In this document: positions 1 through 5,705 of the stretch, one piece after another
Layout of the letters: each line of letters opens with the position of its first letter
Position numbering within the stretch: the stretch's first letter is position 1
Source of the DNA: Methylobacter sp.
GTDB taxonomy: Bacteria; Pseudomonadota; Gammaproteobacteria; Methylococcales; Methylomonadaceae
Assembly (NCBI GenBank): GCA_023229605.1
Contig: JALNYY010000128.1
Location: forward strand, 1-12,543
Reading direction: 5' to 3'
Length of the DNA: 12,543 nucleotides
Position numbers and translations under genes: made by a program
Notes under the pieces: generated by a model
What the model was told of the DNA's origin: nothing
Seen by the model: the letters and a program-made list of their open reading frames with translations, nothing else
The model's database searches: none

Positions 1-3
1 AAA

Positions 4-178
4 CTACATATGACGATGTAATTTATCCCGGCGTTTTTGCAGCCAGCGAATCAGGCCGGTTAATACTGAAAACAACAATATGATAGCCATGATGCCGACG
101 ATAATGATGCCTGTCTCGCCGGACAAGCATCGCAAAATGCAGCTGAAAAACAAACGGGATCAGTGCGCCGGGAAAAAC
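4..178 (-). pseudogene. PepSY-associated transmembrane protein, C-terminal relic A (frameshifted)
   Basis: Read on the minus strand, positions 120 down to 4 encode 39 codons ending in a TAG stop: GETG, then a hydrophobic helix, then LTGLIRWLQKRRDKLHRHM. One frame over, upstream bases (about 178 to 121) encode IPFVFQLHFAML. Together they restore the PepSY-family pattern LHxAxLxGETGxxxVGIxxxxLLxSxLTG, so a one-base shift at about 119-122 separates the two halves. In the intact relative at 7621-8772 the LHYALLL helix is internal and the tail IRWLQKRR is at the C-terminus. Here they are joined directly, which suggests either an internal deletion or a short-type PepSY protein. Homology stops where the IS3 end begins at 179. 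No start codon is present, so this is a dead fragment. Confidence 0.6.
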
Positions 179-334
179 TGATCTGTCAACACTTTTCCGG
201 ACACAAAGTTAAGCATATTTTAGCTGCATTTCGTAGTCCACTGGCGACACATAATGATTGGCGGAATGAAGTCGCTCACGGTTGTAAAACGCCTCGATAT
301 ATTCAAATATATCCTGCTTAGCCTCAGCTCTATA
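179..334 (-). mobile_element. IS3-family insertion sequence remnant (right end plus transposase C-terminus)
   Basis: On the minus strand, from about 334 to the TAA at 209-211, the translation reads RAEAKQDIFEYIEAFYNRER, then LHSANHYVSPVDYEMQLKYA. This is the conserved C-terminus of IS3-family OrfB (DDE) transposases, whose usual form is AEARQDIFEYIExFYNRxRxHSxLGYxSPxxYE. After the stop, the bases 205 down to 179 (plus strand TGATCTGTCAACACTTTTCC and onward GGACACA) match the terminal inverted repeat style of this family and mark the outer edge. Only about 155 bases of an expected 1.2-1.5 kb remain, and the catalytic DDE residues and OrfA are gone. The inner boundary, near 330-340, is where the sequence becomes AraC-like on the other strand. 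The element is inactive. Confidence 0.75.
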
Positions 335-1051
335 AAAGGCCGTTCCCGCTTTATCAACAACCAGGGCTCCGAACTCTTGTTTAAGCAGGGGTACGCGTCG
401 ATAACAACGTTCGGCTCAATCACGGGAGAGCGTCAGTATGAAGCGGAGAAAGACATGTTTCAGCTGCGTTTTTCGATGGGCAAAAGCTGGCTGGACCGCG
501 TTTTCGGTAAAACCAAAACGGCCGGGTTGTTTAATCGCATGGACATGCGTTTGTTAAGTTGCCAGCCTATATCGGCGCAAGGCGTTTCAGCCGTGCAGTT
601 GTTAACGGCCTGCAATGTTGCCGATGAAGTTAAGCCGGTTTTCAGGCGCGGGCTGGCGATGACTGTTTTGGCCTCTGAATTGAACCACCTGTTCCAGGAT
701 GCGCCGCAAGGTTCCTCAAAGTTCTCGCAACAAGACCAGGCCAAAGCGATGCTGGCTCGCGATATTTTGTTTAATGAATTCAGGCATCCTCCTTCGGTAG
801 CGGATTTGGCCAAGCGGGTAGGAACCAATCAGCTTAAATTAAAGCAGTTGTTTCATCATTTTTTAAACAACACACCTTATGGCTTACTGCTGGAAATCAG
901 AATGAACCATACCTATCAGTTACTGAAAACAGGGCAATGCCACGTCAGTGTCGCGGCCGACTTGGTCGGTTATCAGCATGCCAGCAACTTCAGCGCGGCA
1001 TTTGCCAGATATTTTGGCGTTTCTCCTAAGCAAATTGCTAAACATCACTAA
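254..1051 (+). CDS. AraC-family (PchR-like) transcriptional regulator, 5'-truncated and fused to IS3 sequence
   Basis: The reading frame gives 265 residues. Residues from about 31 to 150 look like the effector domain of PchR-type AraC regulators (LLFKQGYASITTFGSITGER, MFQLRFSMG). Residues 165-262 are a double helix-turn-helix DNA-binding domain: a first helix pair around SVADLAKRVGTNQLKLKQLF, and a second around VSVAADLVGYQHASNFSAAF followed by YFGVSPKQI. PchR-type regulators usually control siderophore receptor genes and are about 290-330 residues long. Here roughly the first 60-90 residues are missing. The first 25-30 codons are antisense to the IS3 transposase, so the ATG at 254 is accidental. 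It may still produce a DNA-binding protein, but probably without normal ligand control. It is the only plus-strand gene and converges on PepSY relic B. The family call is secure; whether the gene is expressed is unknown. Confidence 0.8.
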   Translation: MIGGMKSLTVVKRLDIFKYILLSLSSIKGRSRFINNQGSELLFKQGYASITTFGSITGERQYEAEKDMFQLRFSMGKSWLDRVFGKTKTAGLFNRMDMRLLSCQPISAQGVSAVQLLTACNVADEVKPVFRRGLAMTVLASELNHLFQDAPQGSSKFSQQDQAKAMLARDILFNEFRHPPSVADLAKRVGTNQLKLKQLFHHFLNNTPYGLLLEIRMNHTYQLLKTGQCHVSVAADLVGYQHASNFSAAFARYFGVSPKQIAKHH

Positions 1052-1160
1052 GGCTTGATATTTCTGCGCCGCCGTAAGGGCGACCGGACATAAAAAGCCC
1101 CGCGTTGAAAAGTCCGAGTTAAGACTCAGGTTCAAGGCTCCATTTATAGCGGCTTACACC

Positions 1161-1352
1161 TTAGCGCGCCATGCACTGCTTCGCCTTGCGTTTTTGCAGC
1201 CAGCGTATCACCCCGGTCACATACAAAACCGGGCAGGCCAGTCCGGAAAGAAATACCAGAATCCGTCCCGTCCAACCGAAGGACTTACCGCTATGCAGCG
1301 GCCATTGCCAGTCCAGAAACACATCGCCGACACTGCCGGTACCCGAATCGTA
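1161..1352 (-). pseudogene. PepSY-associated transmembrane protein, C-terminal relic B
   Basis: The minus strand encodes 64 codons ending with TAA at 1161-1163. It contains VFLDWQWPLHSGKSFGWTGR, then ILVFLSGLACPVLYVTG, then VIRWLQKRKAKQCMAR. This matches the last 60 residues of the intact PepSY protein at 7621-8772 (FINWLHPLHNGEIAGMAGR, LLVFVSGFIPAILYVTG, IIRWLQKRRARQ), including the LHxG histidine motif and the final membrane helix. An in-frame TGA two codons upstream (1356-1358) and loss of similarity beyond 1352 show that the first 80 percent of the gene is missing. The DNA at 1188-1205 is identical to 31-48 in relic A. No start site or membrane anchor set remains, so it is non-functional. 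Confidence 0.7.
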
Positions 1353-1485
1353 GATTCAAATAACTGTCGCGTTAGCGACTCCTTAAATTCAGTGTAAATT
1401 CGATCAATTGCGTAACATCAGTTTTATGTTCAAGATTATAGAGCGCGAACAGTCCGCTCTACGAGGGATGCGTTAAAACCGGATT
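1353..1485. other. Intergenic junction with two small inverted repeats
   Basis: This stretch joins the broken end of PepSY relic B to the 3' end of the small secreted protein gene. It holds a perfect short inverted repeat, GTCGC-GTTA-GCGAC (1366-1379), and a hairpin AGAGCG...CGCTCT (1439-1460). Neither is followed by a run of T on the expected strand, so neither is a convincing terminator. The first lies a few bases from the point where PepSY homology breaks and could mark an insertion or recombination junction, but I recognise no known element end. Confidence 0.35.
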
Positions 1486-1830
1486 TTATTTTTTATCCAG
1501 TTTTGCTTTGGCCGCCGTGGTCTCGGCCTGGATTTTTTCCATGGCCGCCCGCAATCGGGCTTGTTCGTCGTTTGCGGAATTGGCGATTAAAGCGTTGTCG
1601 GCGTTCGCCTCTTTAATCAGGCAGCCGTTATAGGCATTGGCTTTTTCCTGCCAGTCATTGATGGCCTTGACGCTTTGGTTGTAAGCATCAACGCTGCTTT
1701 GATCGATAACAGGAACCGCCGGTTCCGTACCGCAGGCGCTCGGTGACCAAGCTCCGTTGGTAATAGTGCCCGCCATGCCGGAGACGGCAGTAAGCATGAT
1801 CGCCGCAGCAAAAAACAGTCGTTTTATCAT
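1486..1830 (-). CDS. Small secreted (periplasmic) protein of unknown function
   Basis: I do not recognise this family. The protein has 114 residues from the chosen start. A typical Sec signal peptide (MIKRLFFAAAIMLTAVSGMA) probably ends near residue 20. The mature part begins with a proline-rich, cysteine-containing section (SPSACGTEPAVPVIDQ), followed by a long alanine-, lysine- and glutamate-rich region likely to be helical or coiled-coil (about residues 45-114). There are two cysteines, Cys33 and Cys70, which could form a disulphide in the periplasm. A GTG two codons upstream (1834-1836) is in frame, but it overlaps the AAGGAG ribosome site. The ATG at 1828-1830 sits five bases after that site and is the better start. 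The gene reads on the same strand as the receptor operon, but a repeat element and over 350 bases separate them, so co-transcription is doubtful. Confidence 0.75.
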   Translation of the reverse strand: MIKRLFFAAAIMLTAVSGMAGTITNGAWSPSACGTEPAVPVIDQSSVDAYNQSVKAINDWQEKANAYNGCLIKEANADNALIANSANDEQARLRAAMEKIQAETTAAKAKLDKK

Positions 1831-1835
1831 TTCCA

Positions 1836-1841
1836 CTCCTT
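1836..1841 (-). promoter_or_regulatory. Ribosome binding site that decides the start of the small secreted protein
   Basis: The minus strand reads AAGGAG-TGGAA-ATG. The AAGGAG core shares its last base with the upstream GTG, so the ribosome would be placed on the ATG at 1830, five bases downstream. This favours MIKRLF over the longer form with two extra residues. Confidence 0.6.
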
Positions 1842-2193
1842 AAGTTATTTTTAGATAGTTAGCGTTAATCGGGTGTGTTGGGTATCCGGCGTTCACGTCG
1901 GCTGCAATTGCTGGTATTAAGCATATTCCGTTACCGAGAAAAACCATTTGCTCAACGAAAAACTTCCGTGCTTTTTACTGTAAGACGATTCAGGTGCAAA
2001 AATCACCACCTGCAGTATCAAAAATATCAATAACCAAGTGGTATCCTAAAAACCGCAGTTAGTCCACGAAAAGCACGAAAGTCCAAAGTAGACTCTTCTA
2101 GGCGATAATGAGTAGCTTGGTATCTATATGTTTTGCGTTGAGCAAATGATTTTTCTAGGGGATATGCATAATGATAAACGCTTTTTTATAAAG
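1837..2193. other. Gene-free stretch holding a palindromic repeat element
   Basis: No credible coding frame was found. The main content is the inverted-repeat element at about 1938-2155, listed separately. To its right (2168-2177) is an ATAATGATAA stretch that resembles half of a Fur site but faces no nearby gene start. To its left (1843-1937) is the presumed leader of the small secreted protein gene, in which I see no convincing promoter. Confidence 0.5.
1938..2155. repeat. Palindromic, MITE-like repeat element with 24-base terminal inverted repeats
   Basis: The left arm near 1940-1963 (GAAAAACCATTTGCTCAACG then AAAA) and the right arm near 2130-2153 (read in reverse complement, GAAAAATCATTTGCTCAACG then CAAA) match over about 24 bases with two mismatches. 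A second inner pair also matches: ACTTCCGTGCTTTTT (about 1965-1979) against the reverse complement of CGAAAAGCACGAAAGT (about 2067-2082). There is also a small hairpin, CAGGTG...CACCTG (1991-2012). It has no transposase. Nested pairing over about 215 bases is typical of non-autonomous miniature elements. Part of it (2043-2060) repeats the edge of the other palindromic element at 6714-6732. Confidence 0.55.
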
Positions 2194-2370
2194 TTATACC
2201 GGTTTTAAACGTGTTGGCTTTGCGGTAATAAACAGTACCGGCAAGCCGAGCCCGACAAAAACACCAAGATATGCCCAGCCGGCTAAACAACGGCCATTGC
2301 CCGGTAGCTGGACACTTCCGATGGTTGGACCGTCCACATCCAGTATTTGCCGCCGCGGTAATTGATCCAT
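2194..2370 (-). pseudogene. PepSY C-terminal relic C, reading as a 58-residue ORF coupled to the DJ-1/PfpI gene
   Basis: The minus strand gives an open frame of 58 codons from an ATG overlapping the previous gene's stop (TAATG at 2368-2372) to TAA at 2194-2196. Its second half, AGWAYLGVFVGLGLPVLFIT, matches the final helix of PepSY proteins (GRILVFLSGLACPVLYVTG in relic B). The adjoining PepSY motif WQWPLHSG is visible only in another frame (GQWPLFS, from bases GGCAATGGCCG that are identical in relic B), so the gene has been frameshifted. The usual RWLQKRR tail has been lost. It could still be translated into a short one-helix peptide because of its position, but I read it as the decayed end of a PepSY gene that once ended this operon. 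Confidence 0.6.
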
Positions 2371-3254
2371 TAAATTGCCAATCTGAAACTCTCGATCAGC
2401 GGCGTAAATATGCTTTTAAGATTATCTCTAACGAATGGATCGGCTTTTTCCGGTGAACCCGAATCATAAGGCGGGGCCGGATCGTACTCTGCCTGAAGCT
2501 GGATCGTTTGGGCATACATTTCGCCGCGCAGTGCGGCAACAACTTGCAACCCGAAATCAATGCCTGCGGTTACGCCGCCGCCGGTAATCAGTTTGCCGTC
2601 CCAGACCACTCGCTGCTTTACCGGTATGGCGCCAAATTCCGGTAATAGCTCCAGCATAGTCCAATGAGAGGTGGCTTTTTTCCCTTTCAATAAACCGGCC
2701 TTGCCCAGCAGCAAACTGCCTGTGCAAACGCTGGTCAGGTATCGGGAAGCCGCCGCCCTGCCGGCTATAAAGTCGATCAATTTAGCGTTTTTCATCGCCT
2801 CAAGCGTGCCGTTGGCGCCTCCGGGCACAAAGAGAATATCCAGGGCTTCGGGACATTCGCTTAGGGTATGAGTCGGTACAATCGCTAATCCCTCGCCGCA
2901 GGTTACCGGCTTCAGGTCATCGGTGGGGGAAATTAAATAAATCTTTGCACCCATCATCGAGGCAAACAGGTATTGAGGGCCCACCAGGTCCAGTGCGGTA
3001 AAACCAGGGTATAAAAGCATGGCAATATGTTCCTCACCCAACATCTTAAACTCCTGCTCATTAACGCTCATAAACGCTTCGTGGGCTTTGCGGGACATGG
3101 CCGCCGCTTCATCTTTACCTAAATGAGGAGATGTTATTGCCTGCCCGGCATTTAATGGTTGAAGAATTTCTTTAGCAAGCGCTGGGCAGCCCGATATGAA
3201 AGGCGCAACACCGCCTCCCAACAAGGCCAGCTTAGTAAATTGACGGCGATCCAT
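2370..3254 (-). CDS. Tat-exported DJ-1/PfpI family protein, isonitrile hydratase-like
   Basis: The protein has 294 residues. An N-terminal twin-arginine signal (MDRRQFTKLALLGGG, with cleavage probably near ALA27) is followed by a linker and a DJ-1/PfpI domain at about residues 75-260. Characteristic motifs are LLYPGFTALDLVGPQ (Asp89 conserved), DILFVPGGANG, and the nucleophile elbow YLTSVCTGSLLLGKAG with Cys177. These are followed by TSHW, LITGGGVTAGID and LQAEYDPAPPYDSGSP. The whole run closely follows Pseudomonas InhA, isonitrile hydratase, which adds water to R-NC to give an N-formamide. That is family knowledge; the substrate here is not shown. InhA is about 228 residues and cytosolic, so the extra N-terminus and export signal are unusual. 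The start has AAGGAG seven bases upstream, and the gene begins 11 bases after the receptor stop, so it is co-transcribed with it. Role inferred: periplasmic processing of an imported ligand. Confidence 0.85.
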   Translation of the reverse strand: MDRRQFTKLALLGGGVAPFISGCPALAKEILQPLNAGQAITSPHLGKDEAAAMSRKAHEAFMSVNEQEFKMLGEEHIAMLLYPGFTALDLVGPQYLFASMMGAKIYLISPTDDLKPVTCGEGLAIVPTHTLSECPEALDILFVPGGANGTLEAMKNAKLIDFIAGRAAASRYLTSVCTGSLLLGKAGLLKGKKATSHWTMLELLPEFGAIPVKQRVVWDGKLITGGGVTAGIDFGLQVVAALRGEMYAQTIQLQAEYDPAPPYDSGSPEKADPFVRDNLKSIFTPLIESFRLAI

Positions 3255-3265
3255 ATAAAGGCTCC

Positions 3266-5611
3266 TTAAAATTTAACAGACCCGGTGACATAGGCGGATG
3301 TACCCTCCGAAGCGATGACGCGCCCGCCGAAATAGCCATAGGGTTGGAAATAGTGTTCATCGGTCAGGTTTTTTACCGTCGCCGCCAATTTGAAACGCTG
3401 GTGCTCATAAGCGATACTCGCATCGAAGCTGTGGTAGCCGTCGCTTTTGTACAGATTATTGTTCGACAGGTACGCCTGCCCTTGCGCATAAACGCCGCCG
3501 CCGATACTCAAGCCTTTGATCACCGGCTGTTGAAAACGATAGTTAAGCCACAGCCGGCCGGAATTTTCAGGCACCATGGCCAGCTGGTTGCCTTCAGGAA
3601 CGCCCGCCAGATTGTCTGTGTATCTGGCATCGGTATGTGCGTAGTTGGCAAGAATACTCAGAGCGTCGGTTGCCTGCCAGGTCAGGTCGGTTTCAATACC
3701 GCGCGAACGCTGTTGCCCGGCGGCTTTTGAGCGGCGTAGCAGATCGGTGTTGTCGGTTACCGCGACGTTGCTGCGTTCGATTTGATAGCCGGCTATCTGT
3801 CCGGTCAGTTGGTGCGCGATATTGAGTTTAAGTCCGCCTTCAAGCGTTGTCGATTCCGCCGGTTGAGGCGCACCGACAAAATTGAGAAAGGGTTGTCCGC
3901 GCATCCCTTCGCTATAGTTGATAAATAAAGAATATTCATCGGTCAGGTCGAAAACGCCGCCTGCGCGAGGCAAAAACCGGGTCTTTTCGCCGTTGGAAAT
4001 GACGCCCTGCGAAGTATGATAATCAATGCCGACATGGCCTACTCTGACACTGGCTAATAAATGAAGCCGGTCATAGAACGTGCTTTGTAACTGGGTATAA
4101 CCGCCGTAAGTGGTGTTTTTTACGAACATGTTATCGACGCCTGCACCTGCTTGGCTATAAGGTACGGGAAACGAGGGTGCAGTTAGATTAACGGTGCCTA
4201 ACACTGCCCCCACATCCATAAAGCCTCTGTCATCTAAATCGCTATGATCTGCACCGATTAACAAAGTGTTTTTAGTAGGACCGACATTAAACTTTGCCGT
4301 CGCATTGCCTAAAAAACTCAGTTCCTCTTGCTTTTGAGACAGCTCTGCATTCGCGAAAAACCAAGTTGAAGGAAGAAAAGAAGGCCTATCAGCAATAAAT
4401 CCGTCTGCGCCGTATAGCGGCTGAACTTTCTCGTTAAATGCCGATTGCGCATGACGGGCCTTGAGATTCAATGACCAGATATTGTTAAACTTGTGATCCA
4501 ACGTGCCCCAAACACCATAAGATTCGCTATAACTATTGGGTATATTGGAAGGGCCGATAAAGGTAGTGCGGGGAATCGAAAAATTACCCGCTACCGTACC
4601 GGTGGCAGGCAAACCTTGGTATTCCGGCTGATCCCACCTCGACGCTTTGCCTTGCACTGTGAAAGTAGTGGTATCGTTGTTAGTAAACGTTAATGTCGGG
4701 TTGAGGTTATAGCGTTGCGTATTCACGGCATCCAGATAACTGCCCGCATTGGTGTACTCGCCGGTAAAGCGGGCCAAAACATTTTTAGTCAGCGGCTGGT
4801 TAATATCGACATAGGGTTGGTAATAACTGTTGGTGCCGATTTTAAAACCCACCTCACGGGAGGCCACGGCTTTGGGCAGCTTGGAAACGATATTGACCAG
4901 GCCGCCGACCGGCGAACCGGAGCCGCCACTGTAAAGTATGCCGTTAGTGCCTTTCAAGACTTCGATTCGTTCGATATTAACCGTACTTTCCCGGTCGCCG
5001 GCATTGCGATACTGGGTAAAACCATCAACCACTTGCTCGGCTGCAAAGCCGCGGATGAGGGTATTTTCGCTGGCGGGCGTAAATACGGGATTATTGGGAA
5101 CCACGCCGCTGACATTGCGCAGGCTTTCGCTGACGGTGATGTTTTGCTGGTCGTCTATCAATGCCCGCTTGATCACTTGAATGGATTGCGGCGTTTCCAT
5201 GATCGGCGTATCGGTTTTGGTGGCGGTGCTGGAGTTGGCGGCTATGTAAGACTTTGGGTCATCCCCCGATTTTCCGGTGACCGTCATCGGTTTTAAGATA
5301 GTGGCGCTTTGCGCGGGCTTAACCGTCACCGTGCCGTTTTCGGCGACGCTGTGAGCAAGGCCGCTGCCTGCAAGCAGTTTCTCCGCCGCTTCAGCGGTGG
5401 TGTAATCGCCGCTCAAGCGCGGACTTTGCTTGCCCGCCGCCGTCTGTTCTGCGTAAAGCATCGGCGCGCCGGATTGGGCGGCGAGCGTTTGCAGTGCCGA
5501 GCCCAGCGCTTGCGCGGGGATGTCAAAGTGGTGTTTTTGCTGTTCTGCGTAAGCTGCGCTAGCCATGGTCGCCAGAATAGCTGCGGTAAGCCGTTTCATT
5601 TTTAATGTCAT
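3266..5611 (-). CDS. TonB-dependent siderophore-type receptor with STN signalling domain
   Basis: This 781-residue outer-membrane protein has a signal peptide ending near residue 22 (ASAAYA-EQ). A secretin/TonB N-terminal (STN) domain lies at about 28-98 (HFDIPAQALGSALQTLAAQS). A TonB-box-like stretch follows (ILKPMTVTG, about 105-113), then the plug from about 135 (TPIMETPQSIQVIKRALI, ESLRNVSGV, IRGF, IEVLKGTNGILYSGGS). The rest is a beta-barrel ending in the usual aromatic residue (TGSVKF). The ETPQSIQVI plug motif is typical of the FpvA/FoxA/FhuE siderophore receptor group. The STN domain means that it not only imports its ligand using TonB energy but also signals to the FecR protein encoded just upstream. 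The ATG at 5611 is preferred over an in-frame ATG four codons later because AAGGGAG lies about ten bases upstream of it. The ligand cannot be told from sequence. Confidence 0.93.
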   Translation of the reverse strand: MTLKMKRLTAAILATMASAAYAEQQKHHFDIPAQALGSALQTLAAQSGAPMLYAEQTAAGKQSPRLSGDYTTAEAAEKLLAGSGLAHSVAENGTVTVKPAQSATILKPMTVTGKSGDDPKSYIAANSSTATKTDTPIMETPQSIQVIKRALIDDQQNITVSESLRNVSGVVPNNPVFTPASENTLIRGFAAEQVVDGFTQYRNAGDRESTVNIERIEVLKGTNGILYSGGSGSPVGGLVNIVSKLPKAVASREVGFKIGTNSYYQPYVDINQPLTKNVLARFTGEYTNAGSYLDAVNTQRYNLNPTLTFTNNDTTTFTVQGKASRWDQPEYQGLPATGTVAGNFSIPRTTFIGPSNIPNSYSESYGVWGTLDHKFNNIWSLNLKARHAQSAFNEKVQPLYGADGFIADRPSFLPSTWFFANAELSQKQEELSFLGNATAKFNVGPTKNTLLIGADHSDLDDRGFMDVGAVLGTVNLTAPSFPVPYSQAGAGVDNMFVKNTTYGGYTQLQSTFYDRLHLLASVRVGHVGIDYHTSQGVISNGEKTRFLPRAGGVFDLTDEYSLFINYSEGMRGQPFLNFVGAPQPAESTTLEGGLKLNIAHQLTGQIAGYQIERSNVAVTDNTDLLRRSKAAGQQRSRGIETDLTWQATDALSILANYAHTDARYTDNLAGVPEGNQLAMVPENSGRLWLNYRFQQPVIKGLSIGGGVYAQGQAYLSNNNLYKSDGYHSFDASIAYEHQRFKLAATVKNLTDEHYFQPYGYFGGRVIASEGTSAYVTGSVKF

Positions 5612-5647
5612 TTATCCGTTTCTCCCTTGTGGTGTGTGTTCATAAGG

Positions 5648-5685
5648 GATAGACGCATGACTTTAAAAAAATCGTCAGGAATTTG
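5648..5685 (-). promoter_or_regulatory. Candidate ECF (FecI-type) promoter for the receptor
   Basis: The 94 bases between fecR and the receptor gene contain, on the minus strand, a T-rich stretch followed by GTCATGCGTCTATCC. A CGT core in the -10 region is known for iron-starvation sigma factors, and a receptor-specific promoter between fecR and the receptor is the usual arrangement. The CATGCGT lies about 40 bases before the start codon, and a similar CATTCGT stands the same distance from the other receptor. I cannot identify a -35 element with confidence. Confidence 0.3.
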
Positions 5686-5705
5686 AATTTATTTTGTGTC
5701 GCGTT

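Noticed and set aside
1052..1160. Possible terminator for PepSY relic B or the AraC gene (GGGGCTTTTT on the minus strand)
   Set aside because: The pairing I could build has large bulges and a long interior loop; too weak to list.
1171..1397. Two overlapping plus-strand frames of 60-67 codons
   Set aside because: They are antisense to PepSY relic B, whose minus-strand reading matches the family closely.
2168..2186. Fur-box-like sequence starting ATAATGATAA
   Set aside because: Only the first half resembles the 19-base consensus, and no gene start lies within 300 bases downstream on either strand.
4715..5296. Long plus-strand open frame (193 codons) inside the siderophore-type receptor gene
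   Set aside because: It is antisense to a receptor gene with full domain support, has low-complexity composition typical of a shadow frame, and has no ribosome site.
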